From contig JAUCBN010000062.1 of NCBI GenBank assembly GCA_035048815.1, positions 1,002,001-1,066,000 of the forward strand: 64,000 nucleotides of DNA. The letters are read 5' to 3'. How positions within the stretch are numbered: the first letter of the stretch is position 1; every line of letters starts with the position of its first letter. A program made the translations under genes and the position numbers. Below the pieces are notes generated by a model, which was not told the DNA's origin, made no database searches, and saw nothing but the letters and a program-made list of their open reading frames with translations. This stretch comes from Abelmoschus esculentus. Its lineage: Eukaryota; Streptophyta; Magnoliopsida; Malvales; Malvaceae. Of the stretch, positions 1 through 12,868 are shown in pieces.

Positions 1-992
1 TTACATCCACACTATGACTTCGATAAAACTCATTAGTTCAATCATAATCAACCACTGCTGCAACCTTTTTTCAGTATAAAAAGACTGGAGAAGCTTGGGA
101 TTACAAGTTCAACATTAGGAGTAACTAGCAAACAAGCCAATTTTATCATTGAACTTCATAAGTAGAAGAATAACATGCCATGTACCGATCACTATATTAT
201 CAGAACTCATCCTTACTTGCAAGACCAAGAAAAATTATCTAAGTAAATTAAGATCGACTTCCAATTCCTTCAAGGCAATATTTTGAAGTTTTAATTAGAT
301 ACGATTAAAATAAGATTATAAGACAATAGAAGATGTTTTGACATTAATATTAGTCTGTTATAAAACTTTATCTAAAGAAAGGAGATAACTTACGCCACTC
401 AAGAATGTCTCTTGGGGATGGGCGAGCAACAACATGAGAAACTGGTTCCTACAATATCATAGAACTGTTAAAATATCTGAAAAAAATCATGTTACACCAA
501 TAACAACAATCATTCTAGCATCAATATATTTTTTAATAATACCAAATTATTAGTGAAGAGAGAGAAAAACATCACTTTTTATATTTTTTTCAAATGAAAT
601 TAAACATAATGCTTAATTGCTGATTGATAAACCAATAAAACAGAAGTGTCGACTACGATTTTGTACAAAACTAAATTTCCAGCCCTTTCACTATTGAAGC
701 AAATTCTGCAGTAAGAAGCCTCATAGACAGGATCTCAGAGTTAAATTTTCCTTGTAACTAAAAAAGAAGCTTATAAACCACACAGAAATGATCGGAAAAT
801 TGCACTAACATGAATGTTCAACTAGGCAACATTAACAAGAATTCTACAATATCTAAAGCATTTTCCAGCCTCAACGATTCATATAGAGTAACAGTAGAAG
901 GTATTGACGAAAATAATACAAAGAGAAAACAATACCTTACAAAGTGCTCTATATTCTTTCTGAAGGCGCTTAATACACGATTTTTCTGCCAT
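1..992 (-). CDS. Ubiquitin-conjugating enzyme E2, UBC33/34 (UBE2J2) type, 5' part only
   Basis: Two coding exons are visible: 936-992 encodes MAEKSCIKRLQKEYRALCK and 394-448 encodes EPVSHVVARPSPRDILEW, joined in phase 0 through an intron with GT..AG borders (449-935). The next exon, which would start by completing the His after EW, lies left of the window. This N-terminus is what is known of plant UBC33/34 and animal UBE2J2, E2 enzymes anchored in the ER membrane by a C-terminal helix and acting in ER-associated degradation. The catalytic Cys and the anchor are not in the window. A likely 5'UTR exon starts at about 1693, where a donor (GTAATCC on the minus strand) is visible, so the leader intron is about 0.7 kb. 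The promoter should lie near 1800-1900. Identity is firm from the conserved EPVSHVVARPSP segment; choosing between UBC33 and UBC34 is not possible. Confidence 0.88.
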
Positions 993-1859
993 CTAGAACC
1001 CTAAAACCGGTCTCTTCCACAACCACATAAACACCACACCCTCTGTTTTGCTCCTTGGACTTTTAAATTAAAACTATTCACCAACACAAAACAGAGAAAA
1101 AATAAGAATAAATAGCCAAATAGAAGACTACACAATATATTGCATAACCATATGTTGTATGACTAAAATCATCTACCGGAAGGTAGATAGATATAAGCAA
1201 TCAAATCAGCTTATTAAAGGAATAATAATCGAGTTATCAAGATCCAAGACCATAAAACTCCATTAATGAATTTGACGAGTTCAGAATCAAGAATCATGAG
1301 TATAACTCAACAAAAGCAGCATACATCTGAATTTCTGTTCCTAATTTGAGTTTAAATGTTTAATTAACGCTGATTGATATTAAAACAGGGAATTAAACCT
1401 AATCAAAAGGTTTACTTTGGGGTTCCAATTTTTTTTCATATAAAATATAAAATAGTACGAACTTTTGAACGGAATCACCAATTAATTAGCAGAGAAAATT
1501 GATAAATTCATCGAACGAATAATTTGTTCATCAATTAAACAACAAGTCAACGTCTAATCCAGGATCTCTACCTAATTAAACCTGAAAAAAAATCAATAAA
1601 AAAAGAGATCGATCTTGCAATAACGAAATTCATACAAAAAAGTTCAAATAAATGGTTCCGGAATCGGAAAAAATTGAGAAAAATAGGATTACCTGGGGAA
1701 ACGAGGCGGTTATTTTATGAAAGAAGGAGAATTGAAGCCCGGAATTAAAATTATTATAAGAAGAAGAAAAGGAAAAATGAAAGAGAGAGAGAAAGCGAGG
1801 GGGTGGTTATTTTGATTTGACGTTCGTTGTAAAGGGTTTGCTTTATGTGGGAAAAATTC

Positions 1860-2880
1860 GGAAAATAATCCAAATAGAAATAAAAAATTTAAAAATAAAT
1901 TAGGAGAATTTTGGGAATTATGATAAATATTAGGTTTAACAGTTAGGTAAGTATTTAAATTATATTTTTTAGTTAAGTGTTTATATTATTTTTTGAGTTA
2001 ATTAGGTGTTTAATCTTTTATTTTGTAACTTATTTAAGATTTTTCATTAATTTCTATTAATAAAAAGATACATATCAACTCCTGAAAATTTTAAAATTAT
2101 ATTATAAATAAAATTATTTAATTTATAAGATCTCTAACTTTTTTAGATTTCACAAAACAATCCTCAAATTTTAATATCCCTAACTCTCCAAATTTAAATC
2201 TAGATTTAGGTTAATTTCATCCTCGATTGTCACGTTATTGTCTACCGCATCGATCACCGTAATTTCATGACCATTTCCCCTATCTTTTCATCGTTAGAAA
2301 TCTATTGACATCGTACGAAATATCAAAATTATTGAATAATTCTTTCAACGATTCACGTGGGACAACAAAAACACAAATAATAAAGAACGTGTGAGTTGAT
2401 CAGTGCGAGAAGGGTGTTCTATTTTGTCAACGACAACAACATTATATCATTTTTATACATAATAAATATATTGAATGATGAATTTTATAATTTATCTGAA
2501 AATAATAATAATCTAAAATAACATATTTTAATATGTCATCCGATTATATGTCATTTCATTATATTATTTTTCTTTAACAATCGATTAATTAAAATAAAGA
2601 CAATGTTAGAATTTAATGATCAAATTAAACAATTTTAAAATTCAGTAACTAAAGTAAGAGTAAAAAAATGAGTGATGAAAAATATAATATACCTTGTTTT
2701 CGAGAAATTATATCATAGGTTCGGCCTACCATGTCAGTTCTGGTCCATCCATTAATAATCATCACTTTACCATTAATTGTCAACTTCAAAATTTTTATAG
2801 TTTTTATTGATTAGGCACCACGACTAACGTGATAGGCCCGCCTAAGATATATTATCTCCTTCTTTTCGCATCTGGCTTTA
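1860..2880. other. AT-rich intergenic region between divergent E2 and AlaAT genes
   Basis: About 1 kb separates the divergently transcribed E2 gene and the alanine aminotransferase gene. It is very AT-rich, carries no credible ORF, and contains one foldback element at 2702-2868. The distal part (2880-3060) is more GC-balanced and is probably the AlaAT leader. Confidence 0.6.
2702..2868. mobile_element. MITE, GAGAAATTATATCAT family, copy 1
   Basis: A 167 bp foldback. The left end reads GAGAAATTATATCATAGGTT and the right end, read on the minus strand, GGAGATAATATATCTTAGGC; similarity of the arms continues inward for about 60 bases. No coding capacity. The same termini recur at 11519-11772, 30058-30249 and 36962-37152. 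It ends about 200 bp before the AlaAT start codon, so it lies in that gene's proximal promoter. Confidence 0.7.
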
Positions 2881-3061
2881 AACGCGTGTAGCGTGTGTCT
2901 GTAAGTAAACAGAGACGCGGAGACTTGTGATTAGCCATTGCAGAGCCAGAAAATCTCCTTAAAAGTTAACGTCAAAACTAGCAGCTTCAATAATCTCTAA
3001 CTCCTCTTCTCATTCCCCATATCGTTTCTTGTCTGATTCCCCTGTTTCTTCTTCTTCAACA

Positions 3062-6000
3062 ATGGCTCCTCCTGTTACTGTTAATAGTATTAACCCCAAG
3101 GTACCATTTTTTTTTTGCGTTTTTCTCTTTCATTCTGAGCTGTTTCTGAATCTGGGTTTCTCTTGTTTTATCTTCTTATTTTCATTTATTGTTTGGTTTG
3201 ATGATGGGTGTTGATTTATTGATACTTCTGAATCTGGGTTTTTATGCTTTGTGTATTGTGTTTTTCTTCTTTTGTTTCAGTCTATGGGGTTAGGGGAAGA
3301 GTTCTCCCTTTGGTTTAAGTGCTTTCTTATACCTATGTTTCCTTTACTCGAATGATTATTTCATGTTTTGGACAAAAAAATGATGATTTTATGTTGTGAT
3401 TGTTTATCATCTTTCAATATTCTCCACCGTTAAACATGTTTCGGTTAAAAGTTTTCCCTTTTTTAAGCATTTTTTTTTTCTATTTGGAATGGTTGATCAT
3501 GGCTTTATAGTGGGAACAAACCCCTTTTAGTACATGAACTATCATTCTAGTTTGAGCCAGCTTAATAACTTTTGTGCAATCGATCTATTAAGGACAAACT
3601 CATGATTTTATGTTAGTGATGCGAACTTTTTATACTTGGTAAAAGTATAACTATAGGAGAAGGTGAAATTTCAGGGTGCTTGATTAAATTTTTAATATTC
3701 AATACCAAGAAAATTTTTAAAATATCCGTGAATTTGAAATTTTGGTGTGAGCACCCCTATGTCCATCCCTGGATCTGTTTCATTGTGACTAATACTATCT
3801 TTATCACCAACCAGGTCATAGAATGCGAGTATGCTGTCCGCGGTGAGATTGTCATCCTTGCGCAGGTATTGTGTCGATCTGCATCAAGTCTTGTGTATTT
3901 GTAACAATTTTATTACTGTTGAGTTATGTTTTCATGCTTTTGTGCATATCTGATTTAACCGGAAAATTGAACTAAATGGTGAACTTTGGGTGATTCCAGC
4001 ATCATTGCTCATGTGATAGTCGGTTTTCATTATGTTTAATATAGTTTCTTATTATCTCTCTCAGAAATTGCAAGAAGAGATAATGAAAAATCCAGAGGCT
4101 CACCCCTTTGAAGAGGTAAGTAATTACATATCTTTCTTCCATTACAGTTTTTTAATGGACTCTTGTAGAGTTGAAAACTCATTTATACTTTATTGGCAAT
4201 ATACTTCTCCCCTTCCTTTTTCTCTCCCTTGGTTAAATAGAAATCTTCATACTTATATCATATTACCATTTATGAATGATTATGGCTCTTGTTTAAAAGA
4301 AGCTTTTATCTGACACTCTACAAGTATTTTGTATTTTGCAGATCCTGTACTGTAACATCGGTAACCCTCAGTCTCTCGGTCAGCAGCCGATAACCTTTTT
4401 CCGAGAGGTTGGTTTCTTGTTACTAGATATTGATTACCGTAAAGTTGTGTCGTCGTGAATAAAGAAATTCTTACTAGGATGTCTCTGCTGTAGGTTCTTG
4501 CATTATGTGACCATCCATCCCTTTTGGACAAAAGTGAAACACAGAGTTTATTCAGGTATCAAGAGTTAATATTAGCCATCAGCTTTGTTGTTTGTTCTGT
4601 TAAATTCTATTTCTTTTGTTTAATCTGGACCCTTCAATTGGCTCATCTAAGGCTACTTACATTTTGCTAAAGAAATTCCATTTTGGTTGTCTATTAGAAT
4701 AGAAGGGGAGATTTTCTCGGTATTACATTTCTTGTCAGAAATCTATTCGTGATGGTTTACAGTGACTGAAAACTTAACAATTACTATTGAGCAGTGAAAG
4801 TCGAACATAAAGAGATGTTGTCGTCATCTAGCCTAGAATCTTTTACCATGGCAGATAACCGGTTTTTCTTTGACAGTCATTCCTTTTCCTTGTGTAATTT
4901 GGTTCATGGCTTGTTGCAGTACGGACTCCATTCAGCGGGCTTCGAAAATTCTTGATCAGATTCCTGGAAAGGCAACTGGTGCCTACAGTCACAGCCAGGT
5001 TCCTATAGTTGTTCATATCTTGGAATTTTGACAATTTATTATTTTGAAATCAATTTATGCCTTTTTCTTTTTGACCATTTATGTTTGCATATTGTTCATA
5101 TCAGGGTATCAAGGGATTACGTGACACTATTGCTGCTGGAATTGAGGCTCGTGATGGTTTCCCTGCTGATCCAAATGATATATTCTTGACAGATGGTGCC
5201 AGCCCCGCAGTAAGTTTCCGTCTCAATATTTCATCTTTACATTAAAGATGAGTTCCTTGTGAAACAGCGTATAATGGAATGAATTTTTTCTCTGTATTTC
5301 CAGGTGCATATGATGATGCAGTTACTGATACGATCTGAGAAAGATGGAATCCTCTGTCCCATCCCTCAGTATCCTTTATACTCTGCTTCAATTGCTCTTC
5401 ATGGTGGAACATTGGTATGCATATAATAACTTAAAGCATTGCATTGAATTTTAGATATTTGTAACTGTTTTATCAGTCAGCCGTTTTTCGATCGGCAGAT
5501 TGTTGTAATTATAATTCTCTTTTCGGCTTTTGCAGGTTCCCTACTATCTTGATGAAGCAACAGGATGGGGTCTGGAAGTATCCGACCTCAAGGAACAACT
5601 GGAGGCAGCCAAGTCCAAGGGCATTGATGTTAGGGCCTTGGTTGTTATAAACCCAGGCAATCCAACAGGACAGGTACTCATTAAAATGCTTTCGAAAAGC
5701 ATATTCTATACGAAGGAGTTTCCTGAATCACATTCTCACGAGATTTCATTTCATCATTTTGATTGCAGGTTCTTGCTGAGGAAAACCAGAAGGATATTGT
5801 GAAGTTCTGCAAGGATGAAGGTCTTGTTTTGCTGGCAGACGAGGTAGGTTTATTTCCATAAGTTCTTGCTTTGCCATTATTCGACAATGACCTTGCTTTC
5901 CTAAGGACGAGTTCTCATTGACCTTAATAACAAACTACCTATGGTTTTACAGGTTTACCAGGAGAATGTTTATGCTCCCGAAAAGAAATTCCACTCTTTT

Positions 6001-7199
6001 AAGAAGGTTTCTCGATCTATGGGTTATGGTGAGAAGGATATACACTTAGTATCTTTTCAGTCAGTCTCGAAAGGTAACCATTGGTTTTATCAAGTTCGTA
6101 GCATTTTGTTTATTGGTGGTGAACAAGCCAACACAATTTGGAATTTTGATGGAGAATATGCACTCTTTTGCTGTCTCCAGGATATTATGGAGAGTGCGGA
6201 AAAAGGGGAGGTTACATGGAAATTACCGGGTTTGGTGCTGATGTTAGGGAGCATATATATAAGTTAGCATCCGTTAATCTGTGTTCCAACATCTCTGGTC
6301 AAATTCTTGCTAGCCTTGTCATGAGCCCGCCTAAGGTTTTAAATGTTTTGCCATTTAAATTTTGTTTTCTGTTTTCATTTCAATGATGTTGGATGTCTGA
6401 CATAAATACTGCTTTTGTATCTCCCAACTATTATGCTTTATCATGGTTGACAATTTGGGAGTTGCCTGGTACATCGGTGGCATGTAAAAGCTACCGACAA
6501 TCTTGACTTTCTCCAGTTCGACAGCCTTCTATGGGCATATGATGTTTGCTGCATATGATAAAACATATGAAACTTGCAGGTCGGAGATGTATCCTACGAG
6601 TCATACAGAGCCGAAAGAGATGGAATCCTCTCCTCTTTAGCGAGGCGTGCAAAGGTTAGTCCCCTCTTACTTTGGATCCTTTAAAATAAATTAATCAATG
6701 ATAAATCCCAACCTCTCTGATATGGGAACTCGGGGTTGCTGGTGTAGAAGATTTAAAGTATATGATGTAACAAAATTCCGAATGCAGACACTGGAAGATG
6801 CATTCAACAAGCTGGAAGGTGTAACATGCAACAAGGCAGAAGGTGCAATGTATCTTTTCCCCAGAATTACTCTGCCTGAAAAGGCAATCAAAGCTGCCGG
6901 AGAAGCAAGAACAGCACCAGATGCATTCTACTGCCGTCGTCTCCTCACCGAAACCGGAATCGTTTTTGTTCCCGGTTCTGGCTTTGGGCAGGTAAGTTGA
7001 TCAGAGTTTGATTGCACTGGATCAACATAAATATTTAAAGGCTCCTTGATTAGTGAACTAACATGTGGTATCTTTCTCCTAGGTTCCTGGCACTTGGCAT
7101 TTTCGGTGCACGATACTCCCTCAAGAAGAGAAGATTCCGGCCATCGTCACTCGTCTAACAGATTTCCATAAACGTTTCATGGAGGAATTCCATGACTAA
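3062..7199 (+). CDS. AlaAT: Alanine aminotransferase (cytosolic-type protein), 482 aa
   Basis: PLP enzyme that interconverts alanine plus 2-oxoglutarate with pyruvate plus glutamate; in plants important in hypoxia and nitrogen metabolism. Exons: 3062-3100, 3815-3865, 4065-4115, 4342-4407, 4494-4555, 4920-4998, 5105-5209, 5304-5414, 5536-5673, 5769-5843, 5953-6073, 6181-6335, 6580-6654, 6788-6991, 7083-7199; all junctions keep phase and give 482 aa, the length of cytosolic plant AlaAT. Visible motifs: CNIGNPQSLGQQPITFFREV, the substrate loop NPGNPTGQ, and the Schiff-base lysine in SFQSVSKGYYGECGKRGGY (K299, spanning exons 11-12). The ATG at 3062 gives MAPPVTVNSINPK. The same frame is open upstream to a stop at 2960 but without an ATG, so no mitochondrial presequence is encoded from an AUG in this exon. 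Very close to Arabidopsis AlaAT1/2. Confidence 0.95.
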
Positions 7200-7447
7200 G
7201 TCTGAGATACCCTTTGCAAGAATTTACAATAAGATGTGCCCTTTAGCATATAGACATGGACACTTTAATGTGTGTACCTTTTCTTTGATAGACTTCTTTT
7301 TCTTGTCCACCTCTTTGCAATTTTGATGTCTTAATGAGAAAACCTTTTTACAATAAATTTTAATTATTATGATAAGTTGTTGTTTTTTATTTAAAGATGA
7401 TATAGATTTAAGAAAATAAATTAATGATTTACTTAATATGATAATCC

Positions 7448-7808
7448 TTAGGTTAAACTATGAAAATAGTCTCAACTTTTAAGGTGTTTTTATTTTGACC
7501 ATCGAACTTTTAAAACTTATGATATTGTCATTACAAAGAAAAGATAAAAAATAATGATATACAATAAAATTAGATTTTTTTTTTACGAATGAACAACGGC
7601 AATTGTCATCTTTCAAATCTAATGAAGTTAGAATTTTCTCTAAAGGCAGTTAATGAAAGTGACCTTAAAGAAAATAAATTAAAAGTCTAAGAATAATATT
7701 ACAAATATTAAAAGTAAGTTTAGTGACTATAGTACAAGTGTTAAGAGTTTGATGATCAAAATGAAAATACCCTAAAGGCTAAGGGACTCTTTATGTAGTT
7801 TACCCTAA
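7448..7808. mobile_element. Foldback MITE, TTAGGGTAAACT-type ends, copy 1
   Basis: A 361 bp inverted repeat downstream of AlaAT. Left end TTAGGTTAAACTATGAAAAT; right end on the minus strand TTAGGGTAAACTACATAAAG; the arms match with mismatches for well over 100 bases. CTTAATAT occurs just outside both ends, a possible but unproven target duplication. No ORF. A same-size relative lies at 41512-41876. Confidence 0.65.
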
Positions 7809-8238
7809 TGCTTAATATACTTTATTTTCTATGGTAAATATTATATTTGATGTTTTTGGTTGTCTTCAACATGTTTCATTACCTGTACTTCTTTGAGTTG
7901 GGATTATGTCTCACAGACAAGTAAGCATTGTCAAGAATTGCATATCAAGCAAATAACATAAATGCAAACAATTGACTCTAAAACAAGGCAAGGCAGCAAC
8001 CAGATAGTAGAATCTGAGAACAGAATTGTGCAATTAAAAAAAGGTCCTTTTGCTGATTCTGATCGGCTGTAACTAAAATCATCCAACTCAGTAGGTGAGT
8101 TTAGAGCCAAACCAAAAACTAATGTTTCATAAGCTTGAATCCCCAGAAAACAAATACGAGATTCTCCACCAACTCATGCTCATGCACCATAAACGAAGAA
8201 AGTCATTGCACCGAAAGTTCGTCTACAATGATGCATTC

Positions 8239-11063
8239 TCATAGGCGAGTTATTACCGCTTCCACCTCGGAAGGTGTATACAGATGGTATGATGGTGCTA
8301 CTTTGGCGATGTCGACATTGTTGGGAGTCACCTGCAGGAATATTGTTGTCGATGACGGATATTAGTCAGCGAAACAAACAAATATTTACAGCGCAATCTA
8401 AAAGTCGCAAATATTTTATGCAAAAACTATACCTTTTCTTCCATTACTTGCTTCAAAATGGACAGTGCAATTGTTTCAGCTTCCTGAAGAGTTAGGTCCT
8501 GCAGGGGGTGAATCCTTAGTAAATCAAAGTAAATTGTTGCTCTGGTACCATAAAACTTAATAACTTGACTCATAAAGTTACTCAGTGAAGCACTCCCAAA
8601 GAAGAAAAACAACAAAACAGAGGTGATGGTACCTTGTTGAATTGCTCTTGCAAAGAGCTATCTGCACCTTCGGAACCCGAACCTATAGCTTTTGCATTGC
8701 ATTGCCAAAATGTTCCAGAGGGATCGGTATAGTATCTGCAAAAAATAAGTTGGATAATGTAAATGACAGCATGAAGACATATGTCTTTCGATCAATACTG
8801 CGCCAGTCAATTTTATTATGCATTCTCTAGGAACCATATTCGGGTTTCTTTTCTCACAGAGCCTGGGTACTTCATTTTGTCAGTCCAAGCAAGCCAACCA
8901 TAAATCATTGTAATCAAAATGATAACCCAGATACCTCCTAACTTAAACACTTATAGGGATCGAATTACCTCTATGTTATAACAATGCTAGACTAGATAGG
9001 TACTCGGATCAATGATCATGCACATTAATTGTAAATCTTGCATAAATATGTTGGGGAGTGGTAGCCATATCATGTATCCGACACATTTGAGTTTCTCACA
9101 ACTTTAACTTCTTAAAACCTTGCATCTAAATCAAGCATGCAGTCATTAGTACATACCATAAAACTATATCTCTATTGAATTACCACTGCCAGATGACTGC
9201 TAGACCGTGAGAACCGTCTTAATTGTGGTGACAGCAATTTCTAATAGATGGCATTCTTCAGAGGAAGGCAGTTGAGTAAGTAAGTTTTAACTGATCACAA
9301 AAGTGATGATATAATTATTTGGCAACAACAGAAATGTTTGTCCTAAAAAGTTACTAATGCAACAGAAATTCATTCGTTTTTTCCCCTCATATGATGAAAG
9401 AGATTTTTCTACATGAAAGAGAATACATGTAAATTTATCAAGTACTTACAAGCTAGGCCCATTCTCATCATGACCAGCAATGAGAAGAGACACCCCAAAT
9501 GGTCGGGACTGCATAGGAAAACATGAGTATATGTAAATAAGCCCTTCAAAAGTAATCCCATAGGCAGAAATTTATATCAGATGGCAAAAAAAAAAAACAA
9601 AAAAACTGAATACACAAGTATAGAAGTCATTCTGGGAATACGGCCCTCTGTTTATTGCTTACTAAGATGAGCAAAAAGCATCATAGAAAAGGAAATAAAA
9701 AGTATCTATGGCTATGTACCGAAATGATAAACAACTATACCATGGACTCTTCATCTCCTTCACCAAATCGAAGGGCCAGATCACAGAGAGCTTGTGTTGT
9801 GGACTCTACAGTCATTGGCTCACCATATGAAAATCTGTGGTTCTGTATGAATGTAAAAGATATCAGCATAAAAGGAACAATTAAACTCATATCAAACGGT
9901 AGGGCACTAACAACTACGATACCTGAGTCTCGACTCGTGCATGTTCAACAAGTGTACGTGCATCAGCGATCAACCCACTCATAGCACATCCTATATGGTC
10001 ATCAATTTCCATAATCTTCTCAACACTGCTGGGTTCCTGAAAGAGCGTCCAGACCCGGAAAAAGTTGTGATAATCTACATTCCACATAATCTACTACATG
10101 TGGCACATGCTACATGCTGGTTTTCAAGTATCATTTTAAGAAAACAATCATAGATTTGACTGAAAATCAAAGCAAAAAAGTGGCAGGTAAAGGAATCTTA
10201 GGGAGTATAGAGCAGCATACAGAGAGAGGAGACAGTGATAGCAAGTTGAATAGAATACTTGACATGTCTTACACATTTCATTACATCCCAAGGAACCAGC
10301 ACATTGCGTAAATCAACAATAAACTCGGAATAAGTAATTGCAAACTCCATTGTTCGGACCCATATTCTCAATTCTTGGGTCTTGATTAGTAATCAATACC
10401 GACATGTTTGCAACTGAAGAGTAGGACATAGGTCAAAGAGACTCCTTAAGACCCTAAAAAGCTAAACATTTCTTCATTCTCCATGGAACTCCACATCTTA
10501 AAAACACATCCTCTAAAATTCATTTTAGCAAACAATACACAACAAAGCGAAAGAAAATTAATAAAAATATAACCTTTTTTCTTCTAATACAAACAAGCAA
10601 GGCATACTTATACAAGTAAACCATATCAGAAATGATTTGCAATTATAATAACATTAAAACAAGTAAGATCACAGACCAGCAATGGCGAAGTAATACGCTT
10701 CTCAACAGCCAGCACAACCCCATCTTTCGTCTTTATCCCAATTGCAGTTGAGCCCAGCTGTAGAGCAATTAATAAAAAAACCATTAATTTAAAAACAAAA
10801 ACAAGAAAGACCCAATAGAAAATTTTCCTTCAAGAGTTTAAGTTCATGATTTTCTAAGGAAACAAACAGAAAAAAAAAGTTTATACCTTGATGGCCTCAA
10901 TAGCATATTCCACCTGGAACAATCTTCCCTCGGGAGAAAATGTGTTCACCCCACGATCATACTCAGTCCTACACAAGACCAAACACCAATCATTAAAAAG
11001 GGGTGGGGAATTAAACTTTATCAGGAACAAATTTGCTTTGATTTGGTACCTGGTGAGAAACAT
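8239..11063 (-). CDS. PAE1: 20S proteasome subunit alpha type-5, 237 aa
   Basis: Non-catalytic alpha-ring subunit of the 20S proteasome core. Coding exons in transcript order: 11050-11063, 10887-10968, 10677-10757, 9923-10036, 9741-9842, 9450-9508, 8633-8735, 8433-8498, 8239-8331. Phases agree throughout and give 237 aa, the usual length of plant PAE1/PAE2. The first exon codes only MFLTR; the next carries the proteasome alpha N-terminal signature YDRGVNTFSPEGRLFQVEYA, residues 8-27. It continues with LGSTAIGIKTKDGVVLAVEK and SGLIADARTLVEHARVETQ, and ends VTPNNVDIAKVAP..EVEAVITRL. As expected for an alpha subunit, there is no N-terminal catalytic Thr. A short 5'UTR intron (about 11101-11190) probably precedes the start exon. 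Single housekeeping gene, no operon-like neighbours. Confidence 0.97.
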
Positions 11064-11399
11064 CTTGGATCGATTGACTGTTGGATCTAACAAAGCCTGA
11101 AGAAAAAGAGAAAACCCACAAATTTTTAGCCTATTTCTGAAAAGAAAATCAACTAGACAGAAAAGAAATTGAAATGAGACGAGTGATTTACTTGCGAAAG
11201 AGGATTCAAAGAGACAAACCAAGCGAAAGGAAAGAGAAAGCTGCCGCTTTTCTTAAAGCCTTACTAGTCTTCTTGCAAAACAAGCCAGCACATAAAACGA
11301 CTTCGTTTCAGGTCTTTTCTTCAAACTTCAACTTTTCAGCTAAATGGCTTGAGAAAGTGATCTGCCTATACTCCAAGATTTTTGGGCTTTGAATTCATT

Positions 11400-12868
11400 G
11401 GGTAACCCAATTTAGAGGTTTTAGTGTTATTTTTACATATTGTACCCAAGAGAAATTATATCATGAATCATTTTTATCATGTTATTTATGATCTCAATTA
11501 ATTAGATTTGTCTATCTCGAGAAATTATATCATAGGTTCAGCTTGTCGCATCATTCATAGTCTTTGACCAATAAAAATCATCCATTTCATCACTAATCAT
11601 CAATGTCATTAATTTAATTTTTAAAAAAATATATTTTTTAAATGATAAAAAAAAATGAATAAAGATTCATTGGTTGGTAAAAAGTGACTTGAAAGATAAT
11701 GGTGGAGTGAATGATTATAATTGGATGAAACCATTGCTGATATGATAAGTCAGACTCATGATATAATTTCTCCATTTATCTCATATTTTGTTTAAGAAAA
11801 TCATGAGCGGACTTGATTGCATTGACTGCATTGACTTGGGGTGACTAGCGAACAAGGTTTACGGCATGATCTCTCCCGCACCTTGGAACAGTGAACAGTA
11901 AAGGAGTAAACCAAGGACCATTCTACTTAGCCAATTCAACTGTAGATGATGCTAGCCTAGGCAATGTCAGAAATGCCATGTTTTGATGTGTGTTCTTCTG
12001 CCACTACTGCTATTGTCTGGCTTTGGTCTTTTCTGGTTGTTTTGGCCTTCTTGTCTTTGTTTCTTCACTTTGGACTTGTTCTATTGGATCACTCCATCAC
12101 CTTTACCATATCTTTTTCTTAAGATACTGTGACTGGCAATGGATCCATGGGGGTGAAGCAGAGGAAAAGGGTTGTTGTAATTTAGCTGCAGCAATGGCCA
12201 TGGGAAGTGAAGTCAGAAATCGACAAGACAAAAGCTACTGCCACTGCAAAACTTTTGACCACACACATGTCAAGTTGTTGACAATATCTAATTCAAGATC
12301 CAATATGAGATTTTATAACTGAAAACAATGTTGGGGTGTAGGATGTGGGGTGGCACCACTTGTGATATAAGGTGAAGACTGTCTGATGATTGTTCATAGA
12401 TCATCAAGCGTGACTCGATAATGGTATAACGGAATGGCGTTCGAACTCGATTGATATGATTCAATTACTTAGGATTTTGATTAAGAACTTGTTACTTTAT
12501 GTCCCAAAGGCCAATGAAAATCTAAAATCTAGTGTAATATTCTAAAGCTTCTGCTGGAGAACTTGTGCAATTATCTGTAGGTAACAATGGCTGGCTATGG
12601 TAGTGGAAGAATTTGTCCACTACTATTACCAGACAAGTTCCTTGTTCTACTCGAACAGAATGAAACATAAAAAGGACAAAATCCTTAATCCTTGTGTGGG
12701 TCAAATGAGTGGCACAAGCACAACAATGGTGAAAAAAAACTTTGATCCCATTTTGTTTGAAACACATGATATCAAACAGTTCACACACTATTACTGATGT
12801 GATTTTTTCTACATGAGAAAAAGCTTTGCAAAAATGGGGCAGGGGACAATGGAAATGATCAATCTTTT
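11400..12868. other. Intergenic region with one MITE and a GC-richer unexplained stretch
   Basis: Between PAE1 and the remorin gene. 11450-11780 is foldback DNA (see the MITE). 11800-12400 is less AT-rich than the surrounding spacer and could be transcribed, but I see no convincing ORF, splice pattern or known RNA motif in it. 12400-12868 is probably the remorin 3' flank. Confidence 0.5.
11519..11772. mobile_element. MITE, GAGAAATTATATCAT family, copy 2
   Basis: A 254 bp foldback. Left end GAGAAATTATATCATAGGTT, right end on the minus strand GAGAAATTATATCATGAGTC; both arms then run through related AT-rich sequence to a central A/T-only segment. A further left-type terminus, GAGAAATTATATCATGAATC, begins at about 11451, so this copy may have landed next to, or been partly duplicated from, an older one. 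No coding capacity. Confidence 0.75.

Noticed and set aside
3029..3061. Start of AlaAT at TTG 3029
   Set aside because: Plants rarely start at TTG, and the ATG at 3062 gives the normal cytosolic length; kept only as a finding.
11990..12322. 110-codon ORF between PAE1 and remorin
   Set aside because: Low-complexity Cys/Phe/Leu-rich translation without splice context or family resemblance.
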